Source: Anaerolineales bacterium (GTDB taxonomy: Bacteria; Chloroflexota; Anaerolineae; 4572-78; J111). Taken from it: a stretch of DNA of 64,000 nucleotides. The notes beneath the pieces are model-generated. The model had not been told where the DNA came from, ran no database searches, and saw only the letters and a list, made by a program, of their open reading frames with translations. Where the stretch lies: positions 1 through 64,000 of the forward strand of contig JACKAU010000004.1 in assembly GCA_020634855.1 (NCBI GenBank). Reading direction: 5' to 3'. Both the position numbers and the translations under genes were made by a program. Shown piece by piece: positions 43,816 to 53,396 of this stretch (its first letter is position 1; each line of letters opens with the position of its first letter).

Positions 43816-44235
43816 TCACAAAGCGGCAAGATGTTGCTCGTTTTCGCTTTCTTCCGCCCTTGGTAAGCCACCCGCTTCGCCGCCTTTTTTGGCGGGGATA
43901 TGGCTCCCATCGAAATTGAGTTCGGTCATCTTTAGATCGGCTTTGATGGTCTCGATGCTCTGCTGCCAGACTTGCTTGAGACTACCATCTTTACTCCATT
44001 TGCGGTAGTGATGATAAACCGCGTGGTAACTTAACTCAGGTTTGTCTGGTTCCTGAGGATCGGCTGACATCGGCAGTTGAGGCCATTGGCACCCGGTATG
44101 CAGCCAGTACAGAATGTAATTAAAGATTTTGTATAACGGAATGCTACTCACAAAGCCTCGTTTCGCTTTACTCAGATAGGGGCTAATGTGGCGCTCAAAC
44201 TGCTCTTCCGTTATACTCGTTGGTATGGTGCTCAT
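43816..44235 (-). pseudogene. IS5-family transposase, N-terminal part (DUF4096), truncated
   Basis: 139 residues from ATG 44235 (AAGGAAAGAG upstream): MSTIPTSITEEQFERHISPYLSK, YKIFNYILYWLHTGCQWPQLP, YHHYRKWSKDG, then NFDGSHIPAKKGGEAG. After this the family sequence continues in another frame (AYQGRKKAKTSNILPLCDGHGYF) up to about 43797, where the element is cut off. Many IS5 members use a programmed frameshift here, but the catalytic second half is missing, so the copy is dead. Confidence 0.7.
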
Positions 44236-44350
44236 CGTCTCTTTCCTTCTTGGTCGTTGGTTGGCGACGATGATGCACCTATACCTCCCTTTTTTCAAAT
44301 TCCACATCATTAGTTTCTTTTAGTTCCAAAAGAATGACCATTTTAGGGCG

Positions 44351-44880
44351 ATGCTGGAGCACGCCTATGAACGCGGATTTCGACCCCAATGTGTCTGTTT
44401 TGATAGCTGGTACGCCGGTTTGGAAAATCTGAAACGGGTCAGCCGGCTGACCGCCTGGTCAATCCCGACCGAAGCGGTAATCAGCCGCTGGCTTCTGTCC
44501 TGCTCGCGGCGACCGGCACCGTCGTCCATCTGAAAGGATTTGGCTTTATCAAGGTCTTCAAGATAGTGGTTACAGAAAACCACATTGAATACTGGGCCAC
44601 CAATGACCTGGCAATGACCGATTTAGCTCGTCTTAAGCTAGCTGAATGGGCCTGGATGATTGAAACCTATCATCGCGGTATCAAACAGTTTTGTGGTATT
44701 GAGCGTTGTCAAGCCCGGTCGGAAACGGCCCAACGTAACCACATTGAACTGGTTTTACGCGCCTTTCTCCGGCTTGAATTTCATTGCTTTGTTAAAGGTA
44801 TTAGTTGGTTTGAAGCTAAAACCTCCATTATTCGGCAGGCTGTTCGCGCCTATTTAGCTCACCCTTCCTTCATTTTCTGA
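44351..44880 (+). pseudogene. DDE transposase, C-terminal fragment, frameshifted
   Basis: Starts abruptly with MLEHAYERGFRPQCVCFDSWYAGLENLKRV, where DSWYA carries a DDE-type Asp, and shifts frame near 44450. The rest reads VTENHIEYWATNDLAMTDLARLKLAEWAWMIETYHRGIKQFCGIERCQ and ends at 44880. It resembles the last third of IS701/IS4-like transposases. The 5' two thirds are missing, replaced by the IS5 fragment. Confidence 0.65.
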
Positions 44881-45010
44881 GTTCAACTGCGTAACTCATA
44901 TTTATTTGAAAAATTGGCCAGTTGTAAGAAGCTGTTTTGAAACCAGTGATTTATAAATTGTCTACCGATTTACCCGGATAGTCACCGAGGTGGCAGGGGC
45001 CAATTGATCC

Positions 45011-45075
45011 GGTTCAGGCTCGAAACCCGACAGATACGGAGGGATGTTGGGTCTCCGCCCTCAACCCCAACCTAC
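45011..45075. repeat. dispersed palindromic repeat (CGAAACCCGAC ... CAACCTACG), copy at 45.0 kb
   Basis: Contains GGCTCGAAACCCGACAGATA, then GTTGGGTCTCCGCCCTCAAC and CCAACCTACG. The same layout is at 54818-54893 and a half copy at 57431-57470. It overlaps the apparent start codon of the gene at 45044. Confidence 0.65.
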
Positions 45076-45673
45076 GCCGTCGGTATCGAAAAGCTGGGCC
45101 GTCGATCATAGGGGTGGGTGCTCGGAAGGATGCGATCACAAAGGCACGGGCAAGATTTTGCTGCCAAAAAAGCGGTCGGATCGGCTGGCGCTGCTGGATA
45201 CGTACATCGCCAAAGAAGAAAGCCGCTCGCCGGAAGAGCGGTTTAGCAAGCCTAATTTGGCGGAGGTGATCAGCGTGCGCGATGATCTTAAAGCCAATTT
45301 GGATACCCGCCGCACCAGCCGCAGCCGCCGTAAAGACAGCTACGCGGCGCGGGCCGAAACATTGGAGGCTTTGTACGACACCTTGCGCATGGCCGGCGGC
45401 TTAATTGTCCTCAAAAAGCTCAATCGAAAAGTGACGCCGGCCTTGGAGCAGTGGGGCATTGAAGTAACCAAGCGCCAGAGCAAAGAGAAGGACGCCGACG
45501 CCGCTCCGACCACCAACGGGACCACAACCGACGACGCGACGACCACGACCAGCGCCGAAACCACAACTACCAACGGCGCGGAGACCACCCCTCCGGCCAA
45601 CACCTCGACCAATGGCAGCGTCGATCTTAACGGCGCGGCTGAGGCGATGGTTAATCTTGGCGGTCAGGCGTAA
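45044..45673 (+). CDS. duplicated hypothetical protein, copy B (helical core, Thr/Asn-rich tail)
   Basis: 209 residues if ATG 45044 is used, but that codon lies inside a palindromic repeat with GGAGGG almost touching it, so the real start may be lower, for example TTG 45158 ahead of LPKKRSDRLALLDTYIA. The core (about 40-150) is helical and charged: LAEVISVRDDLKANLDTRRTSRSRRKD, LEALYDTLRMAGGLIVLKKLNRK. The last 60 residues are Thr/Ala/Asn-rich (TTTDDATTTTSAETTTTNGA), like a secreted or flexible tail. The homologue at 12542-13348 carries an amber codon. No family recognised. The shared 5' block (45073-45145) also occurs at 14388-14460. Confidence 0.55.
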   Translation: MLGLRPQPQPTPSVSKSWAVDHRGGCSEGCDHKGTGKILLPKKRSDRLALLDTYIAKEESRSPEERFSKPNLAEVISVRDDLKANLDTRRTSRSRRKDSYAARAETLEALYDTLRMAGGLIVLKKLNRKVTPALEQWGIEVTKRQSKEKDADAAPTTNGTTTDDATTTTSAETTTTNGAETTPPANTSTNGSVDLNGAAEAMVNLGGQA

Positions 45674-45769
45674 CACTGGCGCAGCGGAAATAACGAAAAA
45701 GTCTTACAAGCCAGAAAGGCCGATTTGTTTTTTACCTTCCTCTCTCTGGGCAGATTACGCTTTGACTTA

Positions 45770-45798
45770 TTTACATCTCCCCATTTATCCGGTATCCT
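45770..45798 (+). promoter_or_regulatory. candidate promoter of the hybrid kinase gene
   Basis: TTTACA (45770-45775), 17-bp spacer, TATCCT (45793-45798), about 85 bp before the ATG at 45883. Confidence 0.45.
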
Positions 45799-45882
45799 AA
45801 ATATATATCCCTAAAAATAAAGCCATACCCCATCATTGCTCTATCGTTATCAAAGGCTGATACGAATTAAGAGGTAATGACG

Positions 45883-48789
45883 ATGAAACGCATAAAAAAC
45901 ACCGAATCAGTTTTTGGGTGGATTAGGTTGCCATCGCTAGCCGGGCTGCTGCTTTGCTTGCTCATCATATTCGTCGCGTGTAATTCGCCTCCCCCCTCGG
46001 CTGTTGATAGGGCCAACAGCCTGGCTTCTGAAATGAACTGGCTCTTTGGCGTCTTGGGCTTTTTGGGCGGTCTGCTGTTGGCGGCGGCTCTTGGCGGCGG
46101 GACGCTTTATCTCTTTAACCGGCGCCTTCAGAAGATTGTGGCCCAACGCACCGCTGCTCTGCAACGGAGCGAAGGTTACTACCGGGGCGTATTCGATAAC
46201 GCGCTTAACGCTATTCTCATTCTTGATGATGATGGTAATTTCGTGGAGGCCAACCCGGCCGCTTGCCGCTTGTTGGGTTACACCCAGGCCGAGCTTCTCC
46301 GCAAACGTATCCCGGATATCGCCCCTAATATCGCCCCGGAGGATTTTCCCACCATATGGCAGGCGTTCATCGATGGGGGGCCACAGACGGGTGAAATCCA
46401 ACTAAAAGGCAAATCCGGACAAATCATCGAGAGCGAGTATCAATCCGTGGCGAATTTTGTACCCGGCCGCCATTTGTCGATTATCCACGACATCACCGAA
46501 CGCAAGCGAACCGAACAAGCCTTGCGCGAGAGTGAGGCTCACTTCCGGGCCGTGTGGGAGATTGCCACCGACGCTATGGTGCTGTCTGATGCCGATGGGG
46601 TTGTTTTAGACGCCAATCCGGCCTACGTTAAGTTGTACGGTTATCCATTGGAGGCGGTTGTTGGTCAACCCTTCACCACTATTTATCCCCCGGAACGGCA
46701 AGCCGCCGCCCTCAACTATTACCGGGAGGTCTTTGCCGAACCCCAAATCCGGCCGGCCTACGAGACCAGTTTTAGCCGGCCCAACGGCAAACGACTGTAT
46801 GTCGAGTCGCGTATTGGTTTTATCACTAATCCGGAAGGGCAGCGGACGGCCCTGCTCTCGATCATTCGCGATATCACCTCCCACAAGGAAACCGAGGCGG
46901 CGTTGCGGCTTAGCGAAGAGCGCTTTAAGACCATCGCCAAAAATGCGGGGATGATTGTGGCCCAAATCGATACCGAACTACGCTATGTTTGGCTATACAA
47001 TCCCTGGCCGGAATTCACCTCGGAGGATGTCATCGGCAAGCGAGACGATGAGTTGGCCTCGCATGAGGGGGTCGAGGAAACGATGGCTTTAAAGCGAGAA
47101 GTTCTGGCCACCGGGGTCGGTAAACGCCAAAAGATCACCTATAATCCAGAGGCCGGCTCTTTAACCTACGATGTTTTAGCCGAACCTTTGTATGACGCGG
47201 CCGGTGAACTGATTGGGTTGACCACCATTGGGCTCGATCTGACCGAACAAAAGCGGGCTGAAGATCGCATTCGGCAGCTTTCCCAAGCCGTCGAGCAGAG
47301 TCCGGAGGCCATCATTATCACCAATGCCCAAGAGGAAATCGAATACGTTAATCCGGCCTTCACCACCATCACCGGCTATAGCTTTGCCGAAGCCAGGGGA
47401 CGTAATCCCGACTTCTTAGGATCGGGCCAAACCCCGGCAGCGGTTCATGAGGCGCTGCACCCCACCGTTTTGGCCGGCCAAACTTACCGCTGCGAGTTCA
47501 TCAACCAGAAGAAGAGCGGCGAGTTGTATTGGGTGCAAGCGGTCATCTCGCCCATTAAAGATGAGCAGGGGCGCATTACCCACCTGCTGGCCATTGAGGC
47601 CGATATCACGGAACGCAAACGCATTGATCAGGAACGGGCCAGGCTGGAAGCCCATTTACGCCAATCCCAGCGGCTGGAGACCATCGGTACGCTGGCCGGC
47701 GGCATCGCTCACGATTTTAACAACATCCTGACGCCGATCATCGGCTACACCGAATTGGCCCTGGCGGCCTTGGCGGATGACCATCCGATTCATGCTGACC
47801 TTGAGCGGGTAACGAACGCGGCGGGTCGAGCCAGAGATCTGGTTCGACAAATTCTCATGTTTAGCCGCCAGTTAGAGCAGGAGCGGATCACCATCGAGTT
47901 GCAGCCGCTCATCAAGGAAGTGTTGACCCTGTTGCGCCCCTCGCTGCCGGCCACTATCGAGATTCGCCAGGAAATCGCGCCGGACTGCGGTCCCATTCTG
48001 GCCGATCCGGCCCAGTTCAACCAGGTGTTGATGAACTTATGCACCAATGCCTACCAAGCTATGGAACAAACCGGCGGCGTCTTGACCATTAGCTTGACCC
48101 AGGTTCTACAGCGCGACCTCGATCCGGCCCTCAAAGCAACGCTGGGGCAGCCGGCCTATGCCTGCCTTAGGGTCACGGATACCGGCCACGGTATGGATAC
48201 CGCGACGCTTGAGCGCGCTTTTGAACCCTTTTTTACCACCAAGCCGCCCGGCCAAGGCACCGGTTTAGGGCTGTCGGTAGTCCACGGTATTGTCAATAGC
48301 CACCACGGGGCTATCTTTGCCAGCAGCGAAATCGGACGAGGAACGACCTTTGAGCTTTATTTTCCCATTTCCGCTATCCCCACAGACGTAAACGCGGTCA
48401 CGATTGAACCACCCGACCGGGCTGTTTTAGAGCGCATTTTGGTTGTGGATGATGAGCCGATCATCGTCGAGATGCTCGGCCAGTGGCTAACAATGTTGGG
48501 GTATGACGTGGTTGAACAAACCAACAGTACCGACGCTTTGAATTTATACCTTAAGGACACTGCCCACTTCGATTTGGTCATCACCGATTTGACGATGCCT
48601 CGCATGACCGGCCTGCAATTAGCTGGGCAGATGACCGTCTTGCGACCCGGTTTACCCATCATCCTCATCACCGGCAACGATAATCAATTAAGCCAAACGG
48701 ATTTAGACCAAAATGGGATCAACCGGGTGATAACGAAACCGGTCTCGTTCAAAAGGTTGAACAGTGTCATCCGTCAGCTTTTGAATTAG
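45883..48789 (+). CDS. hybrid sensor histidine kinase with four PAS domains and C-terminal receiver
   Basis: 968 residues from ATG 45883, because GAGGT sits 7 nt before it and only 1 nt before the alternative ATG 45877. The N-terminus has a hydrophobic segment ending IIFVACNS (lipobox-like) and a second transmembrane helix (about 48-72). Four PAS units follow (about 95-210, 215-340, 345-460, 465-590; each with a GYTQAEL or NPAF-type core). HisKA has GGIAHDFNNILTPIIGYTEL with His610, then HATPase with DTGHGM and GTGLGLSVVHGIV, and a receiver with ILVVDDEP and LVITDLTMPRMTG. The NtrB-like HDFNN box fits a phosphorelay kinase. Signal unknown; no partner regulator is adjacent. Confidence 0.92.
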   Translation: MKRIKNTESVFGWIRLPSLAGLLLCLLIIFVACNSPPPSAVDRANSLASEMNWLFGVLGFLGGLLLAAALGGGTLYLFNRRLQKIVAQRTAALQRSEGYYRGVFDNALNAILILDDDGNFVEANPAACRLLGYTQAELLRKRIPDIAPNIAPEDFPTIWQAFIDGGPQTGEIQLKGKSGQIIESEYQSVANFVPGRHLSIIHDITERKRTEQALRESEAHFRAVWEIATDAMVLSDADGVVLDANPAYVKLYGYPLEAVVGQPFTTIYPPERQAAALNYYREVFAEPQIRPAYETSFSRPNGKRLYVESRIGFITNPEGQRTALLSIIRDITSHKETEAALRLSEERFKTIAKNAGMIVAQIDTELRYVWLYNPWPEFTSEDVIGKRDDELASHEGVEETMALKREVLATGVGKRQKITYNPEAGSLTYDVLAEPLYDAAGELIGLTTIGLDLTEQKRAEDRIRQLSQAVEQSPEAIIITNAQEEIEYVNPAFTTITGYSFAEARGRNPDFLGSGQTPAAVHEALHPTVLAGQTYRCEFINQKKSGELYWVQAVISPIKDEQGRITHLLAIEADITERKRIDQERARLEAHLRQSQRLETIGTLAGGIAHDFNNILTPIIGYTELALAALADDHPIHADLERVTNAAGRARDLVRQILMFSRQLEQERITIELQPLIKEVLTLLRPSLPATIEIRQEIAPDCGPILADPAQFNQVLMNLCTNAYQAMEQTGGVLTISLTQVLQRDLDPALKATLGQPAYACLRVTDTGHGMDTATLERAFEPFFTTKPPGQGTGLGLSVVHGIVNSHHGAIFASSEIGRGTTFELYFPISAIPTDVNAVTIEPPDRAVLERILVVDDEPIIVEMLGQWLTMLGYDVVEQTNSTDALNLYLKDTAHFDLVITDLTMPRMTGLQLAGQMTVLRPGLPIILITGNDNQLSQTDLDQNGINRVITKPVSFKRLNSVIRQLLN

Positions 48790-48815
48790 GGGCTGTTTTG
48801 AAAATCTAACCGATC

Positions 48816-48902
48816 AGATTGGTTCACTCTATTAACCTTAAACAAGATCAAAAAAGGCTCATATTAGCCCCATACTAGACCAGGTTTAGAGTGAACCAAT
48901 CT
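48816..48902. repeat. 87-bp element with 15-bp perfect terminal inverted repeats
   Basis: AGATTGGTTCACTCT (48816-48830) and its exact complement (48888-48902) enclose 57 bp rich in A. It lies between the hybrid kinase stop and the convergent HAD gene and may be a bidirectional terminator or a tiny transposon derivative. Confidence 0.65.
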
Positions 48903-48910
48903 CTTATCTA

Positions 48911-49558
48911 TCATTGCTCAAATAGGCTGAGCGAGAAATCCGTGAGTGAGTTCAAAACGACATCGGCCTGGTTGAGAATATCGGCGGCGGGCGAAAAGCG
49001 GGCGTCGGGGACGGCGATGACGAACATCTCGGCCCGAACGCCGGCCAGGATGCCGTTGCCGGAGTCTTCCAGACAGACGCAGTGGGTGGGATCGATGCCT
49101 AAGCGCCGGGCCGCTTCGAGATAGACGGCCGGATCAGGTTTGCCGGCGCCAACTTCATCGGCAGCCAGGACCACCTGGAATTTGTCTTTCATAGCCGGAT
49201 GTTCGATGACGATATCGATCAAACTGCGGTGCGAACCGGAGGCCAGCGCTACCGGATAATGTTGGGCGGCCAAGGCCACGGCCTCAATCGCGCCGGGTAA
49301 AAAAGGAATCCCGCCCTCGTACATGGCGGCCATCCGGCTGATGACTTCGTGCTGAACCTGCTCCGGCGACATATCAAGTTCAAGCCGCTGCCGCATATAA
49401 TCGATCCACTCTTGGGTGCTGACGCCCATCACCGCTTTGTGATCGTCTTTGTTCCAATCTTTATCCACGCTGGCGGCCAATTCGACCCGCGCCTGGTTCC
49501 ACACCGGTTCGGAGTCGACCAGCAGGCCGTCCATGTCAAAAATGATGGCTTCGATCAT
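48911..49558 (-). CDS. HAD-superfamily sugar-phosphate phosphatase (HxpB / beta-PGM-like)
   Basis: 215 residues. Motif I IIFDMDGLLVDSEP, motif II in ALASGSHRSLI, motif III with the lysine in VGAGKPDPAVYLEAARRLG, and motif IV in CVCLEDSGNGILAGVRA. The small helical cap between motifs I and II is of subfamily I (PGM-like), as in hexitol- and 2-deoxyglucose-phosphatases. It is cytosolic; substrate cannot be fixed. Start ATG 49558 with GAAGGT upstream. Confidence 0.88.
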   Translation of the reverse strand: MIEAIIFDMDGLLVDSEPVWNQARVELAASVDKDWNKDDHKAVMGVSTQEWIDYMRQRLELDMSPEQVQHEVISRMAAMYEGGIPFLPGAIEAVALAAQHYPVALASGSHRSLIDIVIEHPAMKDKFQVVLAADEVGAGKPDPAVYLEAARRLGIDPTHCVCLEDSGNGILAGVRAEMFVIAVPDARFSPAADILNQADVVLNSLTDFSLSLFEQ

Positions 49559-49645
49559 TGTTCTGTTACCTTCTCGTAATGATAAAAGTCTGGAGCGTCA
49601 AAGTTTACTTTGACCCATGACAAAGCCAGCTTTGTCGCTCCGTAA

Positions 49646-50566
49646 TTAAATACGTATCACATCAACTTCCACTTGCAACTTGTGCTGACCGTGGCTGAAA
49701 AAGACGCCCCTCAACGGGGTCACGTCGGAGAAGTCGCGGCCCCAGCCCAGGACGATGTGCTGATCTTTGGGGATGAGGTTGTTGGTGGGATCGAAATCGA
49801 TCCAACCCTGACCCGGTACAAACACGGCGCACCAGGCGTGCGAGGCGTCGGCCCCGACCAGCTTTTCCTCACCCGGCGGCGGCAGGGTTTCGATATAACC
49901 GCTCATATAACGGGCGGCCAGCCCCTTGGCCCGCAGGCAAGCGACCATCAAGTGGGCAAAATCCTGGCAAACCCCGCGCCGTTTCTCCAATACCTCGGCC
50001 AGCGGGGTGGCGATGGTCGTCACCCCCGACACAAAATCGAACTCATAGAAGATGCGCTGCATTAAATCATACGCCGCTTCTAAAATGGGCCGGCCGCCGG
50101 CAAAGGACGGCGCGGCATAGCCCGCCACCTCCGGCGAGACCGTTACCAGCGGCGAATTCATAACAAACTGGCGGGCCTCGACCGTATCGGCCGCCAGGGC
50201 GCTTTGGAGTTGGTCGCGAACGGTTTCCCAGGCCGGGCTGCTTTTGGCATCTTTCTCCAGCAGGTCGGCCCGGGGTACGGTTCGGCCTTGGTCCCACACC
50301 GGCTCGACCTGGACCTCGCTGGTGGCGGTGATAAGCATCTGTTCGTGAGACTGCGGTACGGTGAAGTACAGGACATGGTTGCCGAAGAAATCGGTGCGCT
50401 GCCGGTAGTCACTGTAGGGTGGCTCCACCGTAATCTGCATATCGAGACAAATCTGCTCAAACATCGGATGCATCAGCGAACGCGGTTGCATCCGGGCTTC
50501 GTTGTAGCACAGGCTGGCCGGCTCGTCGTAAATGTATTCTGTTTTATGGATAATACGGTATTTCAT
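49646..50566 (-). CDS. transglutaminase-like cysteine protease/ligase (COG1305 type)
   Basis: 306 residues. The N-terminal beta domain (about 1-100) starts MKYRIIHKTEYIYDEPASLCYNEARMQPR, as in bacterial transglutaminase-like proteins. The catalytic triad is visible: Cys in EKRRGVCQDFAHLMVACLRAKG, His in ASHAWCAVFVPG, Asp in GWIDFDPTNN. No signal peptide. It lies directly downstream of the ATP-grasp/alpha-E gene on the same strand, an arrangement known for predicted peptide-tagging or peptide-modification systems (amidoligase clusters). An 11-bp hairpin at 50599-50640 separates the two genes. Confidence 0.9.
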   Translation of the reverse strand: MKYRIIHKTEYIYDEPASLCYNEARMQPRSLMHPMFEQICLDMQITVEPPYSDYRQRTDFFGNHVLYFTVPQSHEQMLITATSEVQVEPVWDQGRTVPRADLLEKDAKSSPAWETVRDQLQSALAADTVEARQFVMNSPLVTVSPEVAGYAAPSFAGGRPILEAAYDLMQRIFYEFDFVSGVTTIATPLAEVLEKRRGVCQDFAHLMVACLRAKGLAARYMSGYIETLPPPGEEKLVGADASHAWCAVFVPGQGWIDFDPTNNLIPKDQHIVLGWGRDFSDVTPLRGVFFSHGQHKLQVEVDVIRI

Positions 50567-50598
50567 GCCAATTGTTCGGATAGGGAAATCTTTGAAGA

Positions 50599-50640
50599 GT
50601 AGGGAGTAAAGGGAAAAATCCCCTACGTCTTACTCCCTAC
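50599..50640. terminator. hairpin between ATP-grasp/alpha-E and transglutaminase genes
   Basis: GTAGGGAGTAA (50599-50609) and exact complement (50630-50640), with an inner GGGAAAAATCCC pairing. It may set the ratio between the two gene products. Confidence 0.5.
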
Positions 50641-50655
50641 TTCCTACTCCCGCTT

Positions 50656-53259
50656 TTAAGGTCTCTGTTTAGGGTCATCGTCGATTTCAGCCGGCAGTTC
50701 AGGTGGAATGGCGGACAGTAACTGGTGCGGTACGCGGGTATGGGTAAAGTAATGTTCGGTGATAATGTTCGATAGGTGGCTGAGCAGGTTGGTCAGATAA
50801 CTCATAAAGTCATCAAGATTTTTATGCAGAAAGGAGCCGTTGTCGGTCTGAGTCAAACCGGTGGTATCCGATAGACGCAGCCGGGTCGAGGCTTCCAGGA
50901 TCAACCGCTCCTCGTCGCCCAGCCGGTAGGTGGTTTTATCGCGCGGCATCTTCTCGATGTGGGTTTGGAGGCGATCCAATTGGTAAATCAGGGAACGCGG
51001 GTTGGTTGGATCCAGCAGCAGCAGGTCTAACACCGTTTGAATTTGCAGAAAAGAGCGATAGCGGCGGCGGTAGGTGATAACGTTCTCGGTGGTCCGCAGC
51101 ACCGCGTCGAGCAGTATATTGCAGACCGACTCTTGGCACCGGATGCCCAGAGTGGCCCGGATCAACGAGATGGTCAGCAGCGCCCGCTCCAGACGTCGGC
51201 CGGTGTCCAGCAGCAGCCAGCCGGCTTCATGAGTCATACTCTCGGAGTTGAGGCCGGCAAAGGCCATCAGCGTCGTCACCAGGCGGTTGAGGTTGTTCTG
51301 AATGGCTGGCAGTTCGATCTTTTTGGTGTCCTGGTCGCTATGCCAGGGCGCCTCAATATCGTTAATCACCCGCCAGGTATCGGTTGACCACAGATCGCGC
51401 ACGGTGTAGGCGGCTTGCAGCATGGACTTAACGTTTGACCGCAGGCTGCCGGTTCGCTGGCCGTCCAGCGTCACCGAGCGCAGTTCATCGATAGGCTTAG
51501 CCAGCCGGGCCTTGCTACCTTTACCAACAAAACCAGGATAGGTCATTGTCACCTGGGTTAGGGCGCGGAGCAGGTAGGGTAGGGCGGCGGCTTCAACTTC
51601 ATCGGCTTCACCAAAGGGTTCACCGTCGTTAACGTAGGTCAGGATAACCCGCAGCAGCCGGGCGCTGGCCTCGGCGCGCTCGGCATAGCGGCCGACCCAA
51701 TAGAGATTTTCGGCGGCCCGGCTGGGCAGATGGTAACTGGCTTTGAAGACGCGCTCGACGCGCTGCGGCTGTATCCACAAACTGGTGTGCTTCTGCGGCT
51801 CCGAGGTTAGCACCCAGGTATCCTTGCTGATGCCGCCGGCTTGGTTCGAGACGATGAAATCACCGCGCCGGGGAGCGCTACGAGTCAAGCCGCCGGGCAT
51901 CACGGTATACTCATTTTTGCGGGCTACTAAGAAACAGCGCACCACCGCGTGCCGCGCCTCAAGATGGCCATTAATCAACGACGGCGTCGTTGAAAAACTG
52001 ACCTGTTCCTGGCCCACGTATAAATGAGGTTGAGCTTTGATCTGGTTGATCAGCGTTTCCTTTTCTTTGCGGCTCAACTGCGCCCCAAACAGCGTTCGAG
52101 TATAAGGCTGGCGCGATAGCCGCTTGATGATCAACTCATCGAGATGGTTGAGGACAAAGTCGCGCTCCTTTGGCTGGCCGCACCACCAGGTAGCAGCCGA
52201 GGGCAGCATTAAATCTTCACCCAGCAGGGTGCGGGCCAGCCCCGGAAGAAAGGGCATCAGTCCCGGATTTTCCAGAACGCTGCTACCCAGCGGATTGGCA
52301 ATGGCTACGTTACGGCGGCGCGTCGCTTCCAGCAAACCGGCCACGCCCAACTGCGAGTCCTCGCGCAGTTCCAACGGGTCGCAAAACAGATCATCGACCC
52401 GGCGCAAAATGACATCGACCGGCTGCAACCCATCCAACGATTTCAGCGCGACGCTGCCGTCGCGCACGGTCAAGTCATCGCCCTGCACCAGAGGATAGCC
52501 CAGATAGGAGGCCAAGTAGGTATGCTCGAAATAGGTTTCGTTATAGGGGCCAGGCGTCAGCACCACCACCCTCGGCGACGGCGTCCGCGCGGCGGCCAAG
52601 TTGGCCAGGGCGGCTTGCAGTTCCTGAAAGAAGTGCGATAGCCGGAAGATTTTGTTTTCCTTGAACAGCCCGCTCAGAACCCGGTTCATCACGGTACGAT
52701 TCTCCAGCGCATAGCCTGCGCCGGAAGGGGCCTGGGTGCGGTCGCTCAACACCCACATGCGGCGGTCAGGCCCACGGGCTAAATCGGCGGCGTAGACAAT
52801 CAGTTGGTGTTTACCCGGCAGTTGGACGCCGTCGCACTGGCGCAGAAAGCCTTCGTGGCTGTAGATCAGTTCCATCGGCAGCAAGCCGGATTTGATTAAA
52901 GTGCGGGGGCCGTAGATATCGGCCAGCACCAGGTTGAGCAGCTCGGCCCGTTGTTTCAAACCGGCCTCGATAACCTGCCAATCTTGGGGGTCGATAATAA
53001 ACGGCACGACATCGAGCGGCCAAACCCGCGCCTCGTTGTCGCTGTCGCTGTGAACGTTGTAGGTGACGCCGTTTTCGCGCAGTTGGCGGTGAGCTTCCTG
53101 GCGACAGCGTTCCAGGTCATCAACGCCCATCTTTTCCAGAGCTTGGATTAAAGATTGCCAGTGCGGCCTTACCTGATCAGTATCGAGCCACAATTCATCG
53201 TAGGCGCCGGATTCAGCATTGTATCCGTTGAGTAGGGATTTGAGGGTTATTGCGGTCAA
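50656..53259 (-). CDS. circularly permuted ATP-grasp protein fused to an alpha-E domain
   Basis: 867 residues from TTG 53259 (AGGT upstream). Residues about 1-500 are the circularly permuted type-2 ATP-grasp (COG2308/DUF404-407): VWPLDVVPFIIDPQDW, RAELLNLVLADIYGPRTL, YAADLARGPDRRMWVLSDRTQAPSGAGYALENR, LRRVDDLFCDPLELR. Residues about 535-850 are the alpha-E domain (COG2307/DUF403): LPSRAAENLYWVGRYAERAEASARLLRV. In many bacteria these are two genes next to each other; here they are one polypeptide. Together with transglutaminases they form a predicted peptide synthesis/modification system whose product is not known. Confidence 0.93.
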   Translation of the reverse strand: MTAITLKSLLNGYNAESGAYDELWLDTDQVRPHWQSLIQALEKMGVDDLERCRQEAHRQLRENGVTYNVHSDSDNEARVWPLDVVPFIIDPQDWQVIEAGLKQRAELLNLVLADIYGPRTLIKSGLLPMELIYSHEGFLRQCDGVQLPGKHQLIVYAADLARGPDRRMWVLSDRTQAPSGAGYALENRTVMNRVLSGLFKENKIFRLSHFFQELQAALANLAAARTPSPRVVVLTPGPYNETYFEHTYLASYLGYPLVQGDDLTVRDGSVALKSLDGLQPVDVILRRVDDLFCDPLELREDSQLGVAGLLEATRRRNVAIANPLGSSVLENPGLMPFLPGLARTLLGEDLMLPSAATWWCGQPKERDFVLNHLDELIIKRLSRQPYTRTLFGAQLSRKEKETLINQIKAQPHLYVGQEQVSFSTTPSLINGHLEARHAVVRCFLVARKNEYTVMPGGLTRSAPRRGDFIVSNQAGGISKDTWVLTSEPQKHTSLWIQPQRVERVFKASYHLPSRAAENLYWVGRYAERAEASARLLRVILTYVNDGEPFGEADEVEAAALPYLLRALTQVTMTYPGFVGKGSKARLAKPIDELRSVTLDGQRTGSLRSNVKSMLQAAYTVRDLWSTDTWRVINDIEAPWHSDQDTKKIELPAIQNNLNRLVTTLMAFAGLNSESMTHEAGWLLLDTGRRLERALLTISLIRATLGIRCQESVCNILLDAVLRTTENVITYRRRYRSFLQIQTVLDLLLLDPTNPRSLIYQLDRLQTHIEKMPRDKTTYRLGDEERLILEASTRLRLSDTTGLTQTDNGSFLHKNLDDFMSYLTNLLSHLSNIITEHYFTHTRVPHQLLSAIPPELPAEIDDDPKQRP

Positions 53260-53383
53260 GTTTTACCTGGCCTATGGTCTAAAAGTGGATTAGAGGCAGA
53301 CTACATGGTCCTAATTATGCCGCAATTCGTGCGAGACTCAAATTTTGGGGGTGGTCAGGAGAGGGGGGAGGTGTTAGTTATGG

Positions 53384-53389
53384 TATAAT
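53384..53389 (+). promoter_or_regulatory. -10 box giving a leaderless transcript of the 53397 gene
   Basis: TATAAT at 53384-53389, seven bases before ATG 53397. This matches the geometry found for the regulator gene at 29936. No ribosome site precedes the ATG. Confidence 0.5.
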
Positions 53390-53396
53390 GCTCCCA

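Larger units (their letters stand above)
43793..44880. mobile_element. junction of two decayed insertion sequences
   Basis: A minus-strand IS5-type transposase fragment (to about 44310) meets a plus-strand fragment of an unrelated transposase starting near 44341. Neither is complete and each carries a frameshift. No intact terminal inverted repeats were found. The gap 43534-43792 to the left has no gene. Confidence 0.65.
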
